From Deltaproteobacteria bacterium (GTDB taxonomy: Bacteria; Myxococcota_A; UBA796; CAJQPC01): a stretch of DNA of 64,000 bases. The stretch is from contig JADKFE010000036.1 of NCBI GenBank assembly GCA_016717595.1, positions 1-64,000 of the forward strand, written 5' to 3'. Below the pieces are notes generated by a model. The model did not search any database. It was not told the origin of the DNA and saw only the letters and a program-made list of their open reading frames with translations. Of the stretch, positions 26,467 to 34,209 are shown one piece after another; the first letter of the stretch is position 1; every line of letters starts with the position of its first letter. Both the position numbers and the translations under genes were made by a program.

Positions 26467-27861
26467 TCATCGGCGGGCGAAGGCGCTCATCAGCCCCGTG
26501 GCGCCCAAGGCCAAGGTGTAGCGGGCCTCACGGAGGAGCTGCCCACGCTCGGCGCTGCGCCGAAGCTGGCGCAAGACGTAGCTCGGTCGCCCATAAAAGG
26601 TGCGGTAGGCCTCTCGTGCGCTCGCCTCAAGCTCGGGCCAGGTGAAGTCGGGGTGCTCATAGAGGCCGTTGTCGGGGCGGTGGATCGAGAAGTCGTAGTT
26701 TGCGTCCCGAATGTACGGCGCCCACTCCCGATAGAGCGGCGTGCCCGGCAGCGGCATCGTGATCGAGAACTTGGCGAAGTCGAGGTCCAAAGACGCCGCC
26801 AGCTCTGCGGTCTCGCGGATGGTGTCCCGGCGCTCGCCGGGCAGGCCCACCATGAAGTAGCCGAGGATGGTGAAGCCGTATTTGCGCGCCCAGGCCACGG
26901 CCCGGCGGGCTTGGCGCACCGTCGCCCCCTTCTTGATGCGCTTGAGCACCTCGTCCGAGCCCGACTCAAAGCCGAACGCGAGCAGGTAGCAGCCCGCGCG
27001 ACGGGCCACCCGGAAGAACTCCTCGTTCACGTTGGCCACGCGGATGCCGTTGGTCAGCGTCCAGGGCATCCGCACGTCGCGCCGGATGAGCTCCTCACAG
27101 GTGGCGATGGCCTGAGAGGTGATCGTCGTGAAGCTGTCGTCTACGAGGTTAAACGCCCGGAAACCTGCGGCGCGGGCGTGCTCGACCTCGTCCACAAACC
27201 GCTCGGGGGCCTTGGCCCGCCAGGCGTCGCCGAACACGCCTTTGGTGCAGTACACGCAGCGCGCCCGGCAGCCCCGGGAGAACTCCAGATCCGCCACGGG
27301 GGCGGTGTGGGCCACGAGGCTCGTCTGGCGGTAACGGCGAAGGTCAAACTGATCCCAGGCGCCCATGGCCAAGGAGTTGACGTCGGTGATGAGCGCCCGG
27401 GAGGGCGTCTCGCCGCCGGCCCAGGTGAGGCCGCCGATCTCGGCGAAGGGTCTGCCGTCGGCCAGCTCAACGAGGGTTTGATCGCCTTCGCCGCGCACGG
27501 CCACGTCAAAGGGCGCCAGCGTCACGCAGTCCAGGGGCCGGGTGGAGGGGTGAACGCCCCCGGCGACGAGCAGGGCGCTGGGGCAGGCCCGGCGGGCGGC
27601 CTGGGCGATGGCCTTGGCCCGGGGGAAGAGCGGCGTACGAAAGGTGACGCCGATGAGGTCCGGGCGGGCCTCGGCGATGCGGCGCTCTAGCTCGGGGATC
27701 GCCCCGGCCTCCTCATCCCAGACGATCACCGTGTGCCCGGCCCGGCGTAGGGCCCCGGCGAGCAAGGCGAGGTTCAGCGGCGGGCTCAGCGTGATCGCCG
27801 CGCGAACCTTGGCGTCGCGGTAGTAGTCCCCCATCGTGGGGTTGATGAGCAGGACCTTCAT
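26467..27861 (-). CDS. B12-binding radical SAM protein
   Basis: 464 residues. The N-terminal ~140 residues are a cobalamin-binding-like Rossmann domain (KVLLINPTMGDYYR start, GVTFRTPLFP, GGVHPSTRP, VRGEGDQTL). The radical SAM core has the cluster motif CRARCVYC (CxxxCxxC) and later GFESGSDEVLKRIKKG and GYFMVGLPGE, as in the P-methylase/BchE-like group that modifies lipids, hopanoids or natural products. No His of the strict B12 DxHxxG motif is seen, so cobalamin binding is not certain. The ATG overlaps the stop of the epimerase upstream (ATGA), giving a two-gene unit. The substrate is unknown; the partner suggests sugar or glycolipid modification. Confidence 0.85.
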   Translation of the reverse strand: MKVLLINPTMGDYYRDAKVRAAITLSPPLNLALLAGALRRAGHTVIVWDEEAGAIPELERRIAEARPDLIGVTFRTPLFPRAKAIAQAARRACPSALLVAGGVHPSTRPLDCVTLAPFDVAVRGEGDQTLVELADGRPFAEIGGLTWAGGETPSRALITDVNSLAMGAWDQFDLRRYRQTSLVAHTAPVADLEFSRGCRARCVYCTKGVFGDAWRAKAPERFVDEVEHARAAGFRAFNLVDDSFTTITSQAIATCEELIRRDVRMPWTLTNGIRVANVNEEFFRVARRAGCYLLAFGFESGSDEVLKRIKKGATVRQARRAVAWARKYGFTILGYFMVGLPGERRDTIRETAELAASLDLDFAKFSITMPLPGTPLYREWAPYIRDANYDFSIHRPDNGLYEHPDFTWPELEASAREAYRTFYGRPSYVLRQLRRSAERGQLLREARYTLALGATGLMSAFARR

Positions 27862-28814
27862 GGTCTCTGCAAGATGCCACGGAACCAGGCGAAGGTCTCG
27901 GGGAGCGCGTCGTCGAGGCGGCGCTTCGGCGCCCAGCCCAAGGCGCGCAGGCGGCCGCTGTGCAGGGCTTGGTGGGGGATCTCCCCGGGAGGGTCGGCCT
28001 CGGCGAATCGGATCGGCTCAGGCGTGAGCCCGGCGGCGGCGGCGATGGCGCGCAGGCGCTCGGCGAGCTCTCCGGCCGTGGCGCGCTCCTCGCCGCCGAC
28101 GTTGAACACCTGCCCACGCAGCGCCGGGGCGTGGTCCAAGAGCAAGAGCGTGGCCTCGGCGGCGTCGTCCACGAAGAGCCACTCTCGGGTCATGGCCCCA
28201 CGAGAGCGCAGCTCCGGCGCGCGACCCTCGAGGAGCGCCCGGCACACCCCGGGCACGAGGCGCTCAAAGTTGAGATCGCCGGGGCCGTAGAGGTTGCCGC
28301 AGCGGGTGATCACCGCCGGCAAACCCAGGCTCTCGGCGTAGGAGCGGGTGATCAGCTCCGCGCAGAGCTTCGAGACGTCATAGGGCGCGCTCGCCAGGAG
28401 CGGCCCGTCCTCGACATACGGCACCGGCGCCGGGCCGTAGACCTTGTCGGTGGAGGCCACGACGAGGGCCTGGGGCGGGCGCGGGGCCACACGGCAGGCC
28501 TCAAGCAGCAGCCAGGTGCCGCGCAGGTTCGACTCAAAGGTCGAGAGCGGGGCCCGGGCGGCGACGGGCACCTGGGTCTGGGCGGCGAGGTGCACGACGG
28601 CGTCGGGGGCGTACTCGGCGAGCAGGCGCGGGGCGTCGCTCAGCTCAGCGCGCACCTCCACGCAGCGGTCCACGAGGCCATCGGCGTAGAGCGACGCGCG
28701 GGGATCACGATCCCGCACCAAGGCGATCACCTCGTCGCCGCGCTCCAAGAGCCGTCGCGCGCAGGCCCCGCCGAGCAGGCCCGCGGCCCCTGTGAGAAGC
28801 GTCCGTCTGCCCAT
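27858..28814 (-). CDS. NAD-dependent sugar epimerase/dehydratase (CDP-glucose 4,6-dehydratase-like)
   Basis: 318 residues of the extended SDR family. The NAD loop is LLTGAAGLLGGACARRL; the catalytic set is Ser/Thr in VVASTDKVYG and Tyr/Lys in YDVSK. The phrases VVHLAAQTQVP, SNLRGTWLLLEACR and ASTDKVYG are those of the RfbG/GDP-mannose-dehydratase branch that makes 4-keto-6-deoxy sugars. TREWLFVDDAAEA is the usual substrate-side motif. The product is likely a nucleotide-activated deoxysugar precursor. It overlaps the radical SAM gene by 4 bp, suggesting the two act on one product. Whether the nucleotide is CDP or GDP cannot be read from sequence. Confidence 0.85.
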   Translation of the reverse strand: MGRRTLLTGAAGLLGGACARRLLERGDEVIALVRDRDPRASLYADGLVDRCVEVRAELSDAPRLLAEYAPDAVVHLAAQTQVPVAARAPLSTFESNLRGTWLLLEACRVAPRPPQALVVASTDKVYGPAPVPYVEDGPLLASAPYDVSKLCAELITRSYAESLGLPAVITRCGNLYGPGDLNFERLVPGVCRALLEGRAPELRSRGAMTREWLFVDDAAEATLLLLDHAPALRGQVFNVGGEERATAGELAERLRAIAAAAGLTPEPIRFAEADPPGEIPHQALHSGRLRALGWAPKRRLDDALPETFAWFRGILQRP

Positions 28815-28868
28815 CTTCGTGTCGCCTCGCCGTCTTGTGCCGGGCTCAGGCTACCAGAGGCGGCGCGA

Positions 28869-29333
28869 TCAGAGGGCCAGGGCGATCTGCCGGGCGCCGA
28901 GGCGGGCGGCGGCCTCTTGGGCCCAGCGCTCGGCGTCGTCTACGATCAGCTCGGCGCGTACGCTCATCGGGCCATCGGCGCGCTGTCGGGCGCCCTCGAT
29001 CACCAGACGCCGCGGGCCGGTGCAGCGCACGGAGCCGGGCTGGTCACGGGTCAGCTCCAGCACGCGGCCGTGGTGCGTCGAGACGACGAGGCGCGCGTCG
29101 CTCATCGAGAGGTCGGCGCGGGTGGAGTTGATGCTCATCGACTTGGGCCCGCCGAGCACGTCCCGCTCCACAAACACCCGGGCGGACGCGCCGCGCACCT
29201 GCCGCACGAGGGGCTCACCGTCGGGGAGCCGCGCCCCCGACTGGCGGCGAAAGCGCCGGTAGAGCGACAGGCCGCCGCCGAAGGTCGAGAAGATGCCGAG
29301 GGTGATGAGCGCGCTGGTGAGCATGGTCGTCAT
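28869..29333 (-). CDS. Small membrane-anchored protein of unknown function
   Basis: 154 residues from the ATG at 29333; a GTG 93 bases upstream is in frame but extends through promoter sequence. Residues 3-22 form one membrane helix (MLTSALITLGIFSTFGGGLS) followed by YRRFRRQ, which orients the C-terminal ~120 residues in the cytoplasm. That part is a compact beta/alpha domain (ARVFVERDVLGG, ARLVVSTHHGRVLEL, RLVIEGARQ, AERWAQEAAARLGA). No family recognised. It is divergent from the HTH gene at 29418; the 84 bp between them contains the palindrome CGTATACG (29390-29397), a possible shared control site. Confidence 0.6.
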   Translation of the reverse strand: MTTMLTSALITLGIFSTFGGGLSLYRRFRRQSGARLPDGEPLVRQVRGASARVFVERDVLGGPKSMSINSTRADLSMSDARLVVSTHHGRVLELTRDQPGSVRCTGPRRLVIEGARQRADGPMSVRAELIVDDAERWAQEAAARLGARQIALAL

Positions 29334-29417
29334 GGTGGCCCTCAGACCGTCGTGCGCGGGTGGTGTTCCCGCGCCCTTGGTCAGGTTATCGTATACGTCT
29401 GTTCTCGGAGGAATGCT

Positions 29418-30206
29418 GTGTCTCAACGACCCTCAGAGCCCATACTCGCGTGGCTCCGCCAGACGCTCAAGGCCAAGGGCTTGAACGTGGCCGCCTTGGC
29501 CGAGGCCAGCGGGGAGAAGCGCGCGGATGTGCGCCAGGTGCTCGCCGAGCGGGCGCCGCTCACCGTTGATCAGCTCATGCATTGGTGCCGGGTGATGGAC
29601 GTCAAGATGGAGGACTTCGGTGTGCTCGGCGCCCGAATCCCCCCAGAGCTCGCCCTGGCCGCCCAAGCTGAAGAGGACGCCGCGGACACCACCGAGTCCC
29701 CCGAGCCCGACGACACGGAGGGCGACGACGCCGAGGACGCCCACTCCCCAGGCCTGTTGAGCTTCCCCGGCGCCGCCGCGCGCGCCGTGGCCCCGGCGCC
29801 GCCTCCTCCCCGGGAGCCCGACGACCCCCGCTACGTCATCGATCCCTTCGGGGTGCAGGCCGAGCAGATCATCCGCCTCGCCTTCGGCATGGGCGTCAAC
29901 TTCCGCTTCGTCGCCGACACCGCCCAGCTCAAGAACAGCGGGGTGCCCGCCGACGTGCTGCGGCGTTTCCCCGAGGCGATGCCGATTCAGCTCGACGCGG
30001 CGTATCATCGGTACAACAAGCCCGAGTACCACGAGCACGGGGTGAGCCTCATGCTGAGCTTCGACACCGTCCGTAGCTGCTTTTTCCCCTGGTCGGCCAT
30101 CCGCCAGCTCATCTTGGCCGTAGACGCCCCCGAGCCCGTGAGCCCGGATGACTCCACCCCCGACGAGCCCCCGGCGGGCCGTCCTGCGCTGCGGCTCGTC
30201 AAGTGA
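29418..30206 (+). CDS. HTH (XRE-like) protein with an SspB-like C-terminal domain
   Basis: 262 residues from a GTG at 29418 with GGAGGA seven bases upstream. Residues 5-65 form a helix-turn-helix of XRE type (WLRQTLKAKGLNVAALAEAS, then a second helix and LTVDQLMHWCRVMDV). After an acidic Pro-rich linker (about 75-135) comes a ~95-residue domain with VPADVLRRFPEAMPIQLD, a central HGVSLMLSFD and CFFPWSAIRQLIL. This order (VP, hydrophobic strand, GV..LSF, C..PW.A) is that of the SspB family, ClpXP adaptors that bind degradation tags. A DNA-binding module fused to an SspB-like fold is uncommon in my knowledge; the family match is by eye. It overlaps the glycosidase-like lipoprotein gene by 4 bp. 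Confidence 0.68.
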   Translation: MSQRPSEPILAWLRQTLKAKGLNVAALAEASGEKRADVRQVLAERAPLTVDQLMHWCRVMDVKMEDFGVLGARIPPELALAAQAEEDAADTTESPEPDDTEGDDAEDAHSPGLLSFPGAAARAVAPAPPPPREPDDPRYVIDPFGVQAEQIIRLAFGMGVNFRFVADTAQLKNSGVPADVLRRFPEAMPIQLDAAYHRYNKPEYHEHGVSLMLSFDTVRSCFFPWSAIRQLILAVDAPEPVSPDDSTPDEPPAGRPALRLVK

Positions 30207-31606
30207 GCCCGGGCAAACGAGGGTTGTTCTGCGCGTCAAGCGCGCTGCTGCTGGGGATGCTCGCCTGCGCTGGCGGCGTCGAGGGCCCCGCGCCGAGCGC
30301 CGTCCCCGACGTCGCGCCCGTGTCCAAGGCCCGCGCCGCCGCGCCCGCCGAGCGGGTGATGGCGGACGACATCTTGGGGATCAACGAGGCCGTCTCAATC
30401 CCCGCGCAGATCCTCGCCCGCCAGCGCCCCAGCCCCGAGCAGGTCAAGACCTGGCTGCGTGAAGACGCCAAGGCCGCGCGAGCCGTCGGCGCCCGCTGGG
30501 TGAGGTCTCACACCGCGGTTTACCCAAACTTTAGTCACCATCAGTTCCAGGCCCAGGGCCGGGGCTACGCGGCGATGGACGTCTGGGTGCAGGTCGTTCA
30601 AGAGGAGGGGCTCAAGCCGCTGATCATGCTCTCCCCGTGGTCGGGCAACGCCACCGGGGTTGAGACGTCGGAGTACGTCGTCGCCGACGAGGCCGCCTAC
30701 ACGGCCTGGGTGACCGCGGCGGTCGAGCGTTACGACGGCGACGGCGTAGACGACATGCCCGGCCTCTTGGCGCCGATTCGCCACTGGGAGGTCGACAACG
30801 AGCCCGACCTCAAGAACAGCCTCCCGCCCAAAGCGGGCGCCAACCGCTACGACCCGGCGAAGTTCTGTGTGCCCACCCAGTACGCGCGGGTGCTCCTGAT
30901 GACGTCGAAGGCCGTGAAGGCCGCGGACGCTGGCGCCACGGTGCTCAACGGCGGGCTCTATCGGCCGCACACCCCCCAAGGCGCGGAGTACATGCGCTCG
31001 TTGTTCAAGACGCCAGGGGTGCTCGACGCCGTCGACGCCGTGTCGATCCACGCCTACTTCTCCTCCAAAGATGTGGTCGCGTTAGAGCGCGCCATCGACC
31101 TCGCGGCGGAGGTGGCCCCCGGCAAGCCGGTGTGGATCACCGAGACGAGCGTTCCCGCCGTCGATGACAAGGTGCCCCACGTCAACGAGACGTACCAGGC
31201 CCAGACCTTGGCCCGCATGATCGCCCTGGCGTTACAGCGCGGCGTCGCGCACGTCTTCTGGCACAGCCTGAACGACCCGCCGGTTCGCCCCCAAGGGCTC
31301 AACAACTTCTGGTCGAACTCGCTGTACCGCGCCGGGGCCACCCCGAACGACCCGCTGACGATGAAGCCCGCGGGCTACGCCTATCAGGCCCTCGCCCAGG
31401 CCTTGGCTGAGGTGCCGCGGGACGAGGTCGTGGCCACGGCCGCCTCGGTCAAGATGGGCTCTTCCACCCTCGTGCTCGACGGCAAGGTCACCGTAGACCC
31501 TGATCATCACGCCGTGATTCGGATGGGCGAGCAGGCCCCGGTGAAGGTGACCAAGGTGAGCAGCGCCACGGACGGGCCAACCCTCGTGCGGCCCGTCGCG
31601 CGCTGA
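30203..31606 (+). CDS. Lipoprotein with glycoside-hydrolase (clan GH-A type) barrel
   Basis: 467 residues. SALLLGMLAC gives a lipoprotein signal with Cys22. After a disordered Ala/Pro stretch, a TIM barrel begins (ILGINEAVSIPAQ). The acid/base Glu is in IRHWEVDNEPDLK (NEP motif after strand 4) and the probable nucleophile in PVWITETSVP (strand 7), the spacing expected for GH-A enzymes such as GH39/GH5-like members; VSIHAYF and HVFWHSLNDPP are also typical. It should sit in the outer membrane or periplasm and cleave or bind a polysaccharide. The GTG start overlaps the previous stop (GTGA), so it is co-translated with the HTH protein. The C-terminal ~70 residues are a beta domain. Confidence 0.8.
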   Translation: MSPGKRGLFCASSALLLGMLACAGGVEGPAPSAVPDVAPVSKARAAAPAERVMADDILGINEAVSIPAQILARQRPSPEQVKTWLREDAKAARAVGARWVRSHTAVYPNFSHHQFQAQGRGYAAMDVWVQVVQEEGLKPLIMLSPWSGNATGVETSEYVVADEAAYTAWVTAAVERYDGDGVDDMPGLLAPIRHWEVDNEPDLKNSLPPKAGANRYDPAKFCVPTQYARVLLMTSKAVKAADAGATVLNGGLYRPHTPQGAEYMRSLFKTPGVLDAVDAVSIHAYFSSKDVVALERAIDLAAEVAPGKPVWITETSVPAVDDKVPHVNETYQAQTLARMIALALQRGVAHVFWHSLNDPPVRPQGLNNFWSNSLYRAGATPNDPLTMKPAGYAYQALAQALAEVPRDEVVATAASVKMGSSTLVLDGKVTVDPDHHAVIRMGEQAPVKVTKVSSATDGPTLVRPVAR

Positions 31607-31626
31607 GGCGCCGCGACGCCTGACGC

Positions 31627-32472
31627 TCAGCGCTCGATCTCGATCCGTTTGGTCTCGGCGACGGCCAAGGGGATGAGGCCGAAGGGCGAGTCGACGTCCA
31701 TGTCCGCGGCGAAGCCGACCTCCAGCTTCTCGCCCTGGAGGATGTCGTAGATCGCCGTGCCGACGTCGAGGAAGTTCACCGAGATCGGGAAGTTCACCGT
31801 CTGCGTCGAGGCGGCGGCGCCGACGTCGCCAAGATCAGCCAAGAAGCCGCCGCCGACGTCCACGCCAGCGAGGTTCACGGCGAAGTTGACGTCTTGGAAG
31901 AACAGGTTTGAGCCGTGGTCGTTGTCGACGTTCACGCGCAGGTTGAGATCAGCGCCTGAGAGCGAGATGTCCTTCACCTTGAGCTTCTCCAGAGAGAAGG
32001 TCGGGCGACGCGGGGCGGGGAAGCCGCCGTCTTCGTTGTACGGCAGGTCCACGGGGCCGAGGTCGGTGTCAAAACCGAAGGAGCCCTGGAGCCCGAAGCC
32101 GATCTCGTCTTGCCCACGCACGGCCTGGACCATGTCGAAGAGGGTCTCAAACTCTAAGGAGACCGGCAAGGCCAGCTCGCTCGCGTCGGCGGCGGCGAGC
32201 TCTAAGCCGTCTGGGCTGTCGCCGTTGAGCCACTCGACCTCTTCAAACGCGAGGGAGTAGTTAAAACGGTCGAGGTTGATGGTGAGGGGGTTGGGGTTGT
32301 TGACGTTGAACACGAAGTCCGACTCGATGCCGTCCCAGTCCACGTCGTTGACACGAAGCTCGGAGAAGCTCACGGTCGGCATGTACGGCTCGATGTCGAA
32401 GTCCTCACAGGCGGTGTTCAGCGCCGCGACCAGGACGAGGGCGGGGGCGAGCTTGAGGGTGCGGGCGTTCAT
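31627..32472 (-). CDS. LEA type 2 (WHy-domain) lipoprotein
   Basis: 281 residues. LALVLVAALNTAC-like signal (VLVAALNTAC) gives lipidation at Cys22. Two LEA14/WHy units follow: the first with VDWDGIESDFVFNVNNPNPLTI, the second with KDISLSGADLNLRVNVDNDHG; the phrase NVNNPNPL is diagnostic. Such domains have an Ig-like beta sandwich and are linked to stress protection or envelope assembly. The start ATG overlaps the stop of the M16-like gene upstream (ATGA), so the two form one transcript. The end lies 20 bp from the convergent glycosidase-like gene. Confidence 0.85.
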   Translation of the reverse strand: MNARTLKLAPALVLVAALNTACEDFDIEPYMPTVSFSELRVNDVDWDGIESDFVFNVNNPNPLTINLDRFNYSLAFEEVEWLNGDSPDGLELAAADASELALPVSLEFETLFDMVQAVRGQDEIGFGLQGSFGFDTDLGPVDLPYNEDGGFPAPRRPTFSLEKLKVKDISLSGADLNLRVNVDNDHGSNLFFQDVNFAVNLAGVDVGGGFLADLGDVGAAASTQTVNFPISVNFLDVGTAIYDILQGEKLEVGFAADMDVDSPFGLIPLAVAETKRIEIER

Positions 32473-33821
32473 CGTGTGAGCTCCTCGACCGAGAGAGGGA
32501 TCCAGGTCGTTCCAGGTTCATCATAGCGGGGTGGCGTCGCCGCCGCCGCGTCGGTCGGGTGGACGGCGCCAGGTGACAGACCTTCGACAGACAACGGAAG
32601 AAACATCGCCGGATCCGGGGTGACCACGACCACACGCAGGTCTTGGGGGTGCAGGTGGGCCTTGAGCGCGGCGCGGGCGGCGTCGGCGTTGGGGCTGGGG
32701 TTGGGCTCGGGCCAACGACCGGCGGGGCCAAGGGCGGCCTCGGTGAGCAAGGCCGGCAGGCCGAGGGCGGCGGCGGGGGCGGCGGTGCTGAGGTCGAGGT
32801 CACCCCGCGCGGCGGCCTCTAAGGCGAGCTGGGTGAGGCCCAGGGTCTCGGCGAGGCGGAGGTTGGGCAGGCCGCTCACCAACAAGGTGAGGGTGCCCGC
32901 GGCGTCTTCGTCGCCCAAGGCCGGGGCGGGCACGCGGCGTAGGCTCAGGCGCGGGGCTGGGGCGCGGGCCTTGAGCAGCGGCGCGAGCAGCTCCGCCTCG
33001 GCGGCGGCGAGGCCGTGGTCTAGCGCCGCGCGCTCGGCGGCGTTGAGCGCGGGCAGGGGGTGGCCGAGCGCGAAGGCGGCGTCTCCTGGGCGCACGACCA
33101 CCGCGCCTTTGACGCCCTCGACCTTGGCCACGGGCTTGGGTGTGGGCGGCGTGGCGACGGTGGGGGGCAACGTCGCCAAGGCGGCGTGCAGGCGCGCGGC
33201 GGCGTCGGCCTGGTGTGCGCTGGGGGCCGACACGCCGGAGAACGCGCCGCTGCGCACCACACGGGCGCCGTGCTGGGCGCGCAGGTCGTCCAAGGTGAGG
33301 GTGGAGAGCGCGCCGAGCCGGCCCTCTGGCGGGTGCCGGTAGGGGTGCGCCTCATACAGCCAGGCCATGAGGCCCCAGGCGGCGAGGCTCTCGGGGTCGG
33401 GCTCGGTCAAGGTGCGCTGCGCCGCGGTTCGGGCGCGCTCAAGGCCCTCTTGGGTGAGATTGGGCGTGATGATCGCGGCGCCGAGGGCCTCGGCCAGGGC
33501 CGCGGCGGCGTCTCCAGGGCCGGTGACGGTGAACGAGGCCAGCTCACGGGTGATCCGGTGGCTCGCTTGACCGCCGGTGGTCGCCGCGCGGGCGTTGGCG
33601 TCGGCGGTGATCATCGCCGCGAGGAGCGCAGAGAGCCCCTCTTTGCCCGTCGGGTCGCTCGCGGAGCCCAGGCGTAGGGTGACGGTGATCACCGCCTGGG
33701 CCTCGTTGACCTCGTTGAGCGTCGGCGGCGCCAGGGTGAGGCGCTCGGCGGCGCTCGGCCCCTGAGAAGGGGCGGGCAAACAGGCGAACCACAGGAGCGT
33801 CAAGGCGGTGAGCGCGGGCAT
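32469..33821 (-). CDS. M16 peptidase-like lipoprotein without the zinc motif
   Basis: 450 residues, with a lipoprotein-like start (ALTALTLLWFAC, Cys14). The overall outline follows M16B proteins: ITVTLRLGSASDPTGKEGLSALLAAM matches the segment where active members carry HxxEH, here replaced by LSALLAAM; ESLAAWGLMAWLYEAHPYRHPP and LDDLRAQHGARVV are the following M16 features. It is Ala/Leu-rich and lacks the tail of the second lobe's R/Y pair, so it is a degenerate, presumably binding-only, homologue. It precedes and overlaps the LEA2 lipoprotein gene. Confidence is good for fold and low for role. Confidence 0.72.
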   Translation of the reverse strand: MPALTALTLLWFACLPAPSQGPSAAERLTLAPPTLNEVNEAQAVITVTLRLGSASDPTGKEGLSALLAAMITADANARAATTGGQASHRITRELASFTVTGPGDAAAALAEALGAAIITPNLTQEGLERARTAAQRTLTEPDPESLAAWGLMAWLYEAHPYRHPPEGRLGALSTLTLDDLRAQHGARVVRSGAFSGVSAPSAHQADAAARLHAALATLPPTVATPPTPKPVAKVEGVKGAVVVRPGDAAFALGHPLPALNAAERAALDHGLAAAEAELLAPLLKARAPAPRLSLRRVPAPALGDEDAAGTLTLLVSGLPNLRLAETLGLTQLALEAAARGDLDLSTAAPAAALGLPALLTEAALGPAGRWPEPNPSPNADAARAALKAHLHPQDLRVVVVTPDPAMFLPLSVEGLSPGAVHPTDAAAATPPRYDEPGTTWIPLSVEELTR

Positions 33822-33913
33822 CGAAGGCTCCTGAGAGGCGAGTTCTTACCGCCTGCATTCTACCGCGGCGGTGTCGCGGCGGGGGTGGCGAGGCGCTTTG
33901 GGCTGTGGTATGT

Positions 33914-33940
33914 CGCTCTTGAAAGTCGTTTTCAAGAGCG
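33914..33940. promoter_or_regulatory. Perfect inverted repeat, candidate Fur operator of feoAB
   Basis: Arms CGCTCTTGAAA and TTTCAAGAGCG (11 bp each, perfect) around a 5-base spacer. The centre TGAAAGTCGTTTTCA fits the 7-1-7 arrangement of Fur boxes. It lies 20 bp upstream of feoA. No T-run follows, so it is not a terminator. Fur binding is inference from position and shape. Confidence 0.55.
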
Positions 33941-33960
33941 GCGTCGCTCCCGAGGCGAAG

Positions 33961-34209
33961 ATGGCTGAGCAACATCAGAGTGACGAGATCCCCTTGGCCT
34001 CGCTGGCGACGGGGGCGACGGCCTTGCTCACTCGGGTGGGCGGCGATCGGGCGTTTCGGCGCCGGGTGATGGAGCTGGGGCTCGTGCCCGGCGCCGCGGT
34101 GCAGAAGCGTAAGACGGCGCCGCTGGGCGACCCGATCGAGCTTGAGGTGCGCGGCTGTCGCCTCTCGATCCGCCGGGCCGAGGCCGAGGTGGTGTGGGTG
34201 AAGGCATGA
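33961..34209 (+). CDS. feoA: FeoA, ferrous iron transport accessory protein
   Basis: 82 residues with the small SH3-like FeoA fold: IPLASLATGATALL, RVMELGLVPGAAVQ, GDPIELEVRGCRLSIRRAEAE. The ELGLxPGxxV and GxPxxxxVxGxxxxLR motifs are those of the family. FeoA binds the FeoB G-domain at the membrane. The start at 33961 is preferred to a GTG-like start at 33871 because the latter would place the inverted repeat inside the coding region and add non-conserved residues. GAGGCGAAG before the ATG can serve as RBS. It overlaps feoB by 4 bp, and the Fur-like palindrome upstream predicts repression by iron. Confidence 0.9.
   Translation: MAEQHQSDEIPLASLATGATALLTRVGGDRAFRRRVMELGLVPGAAVQKRKTAPLGDPIELEVRGCRLSIRRAEAEVVWVKA

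Noticed and set aside
27960..29417. Long upstream extension of the HTH gene
   Set aside because: It runs antisense through the epimerase gene; the RBS at 29406-29411 marks the GTG at 29418.
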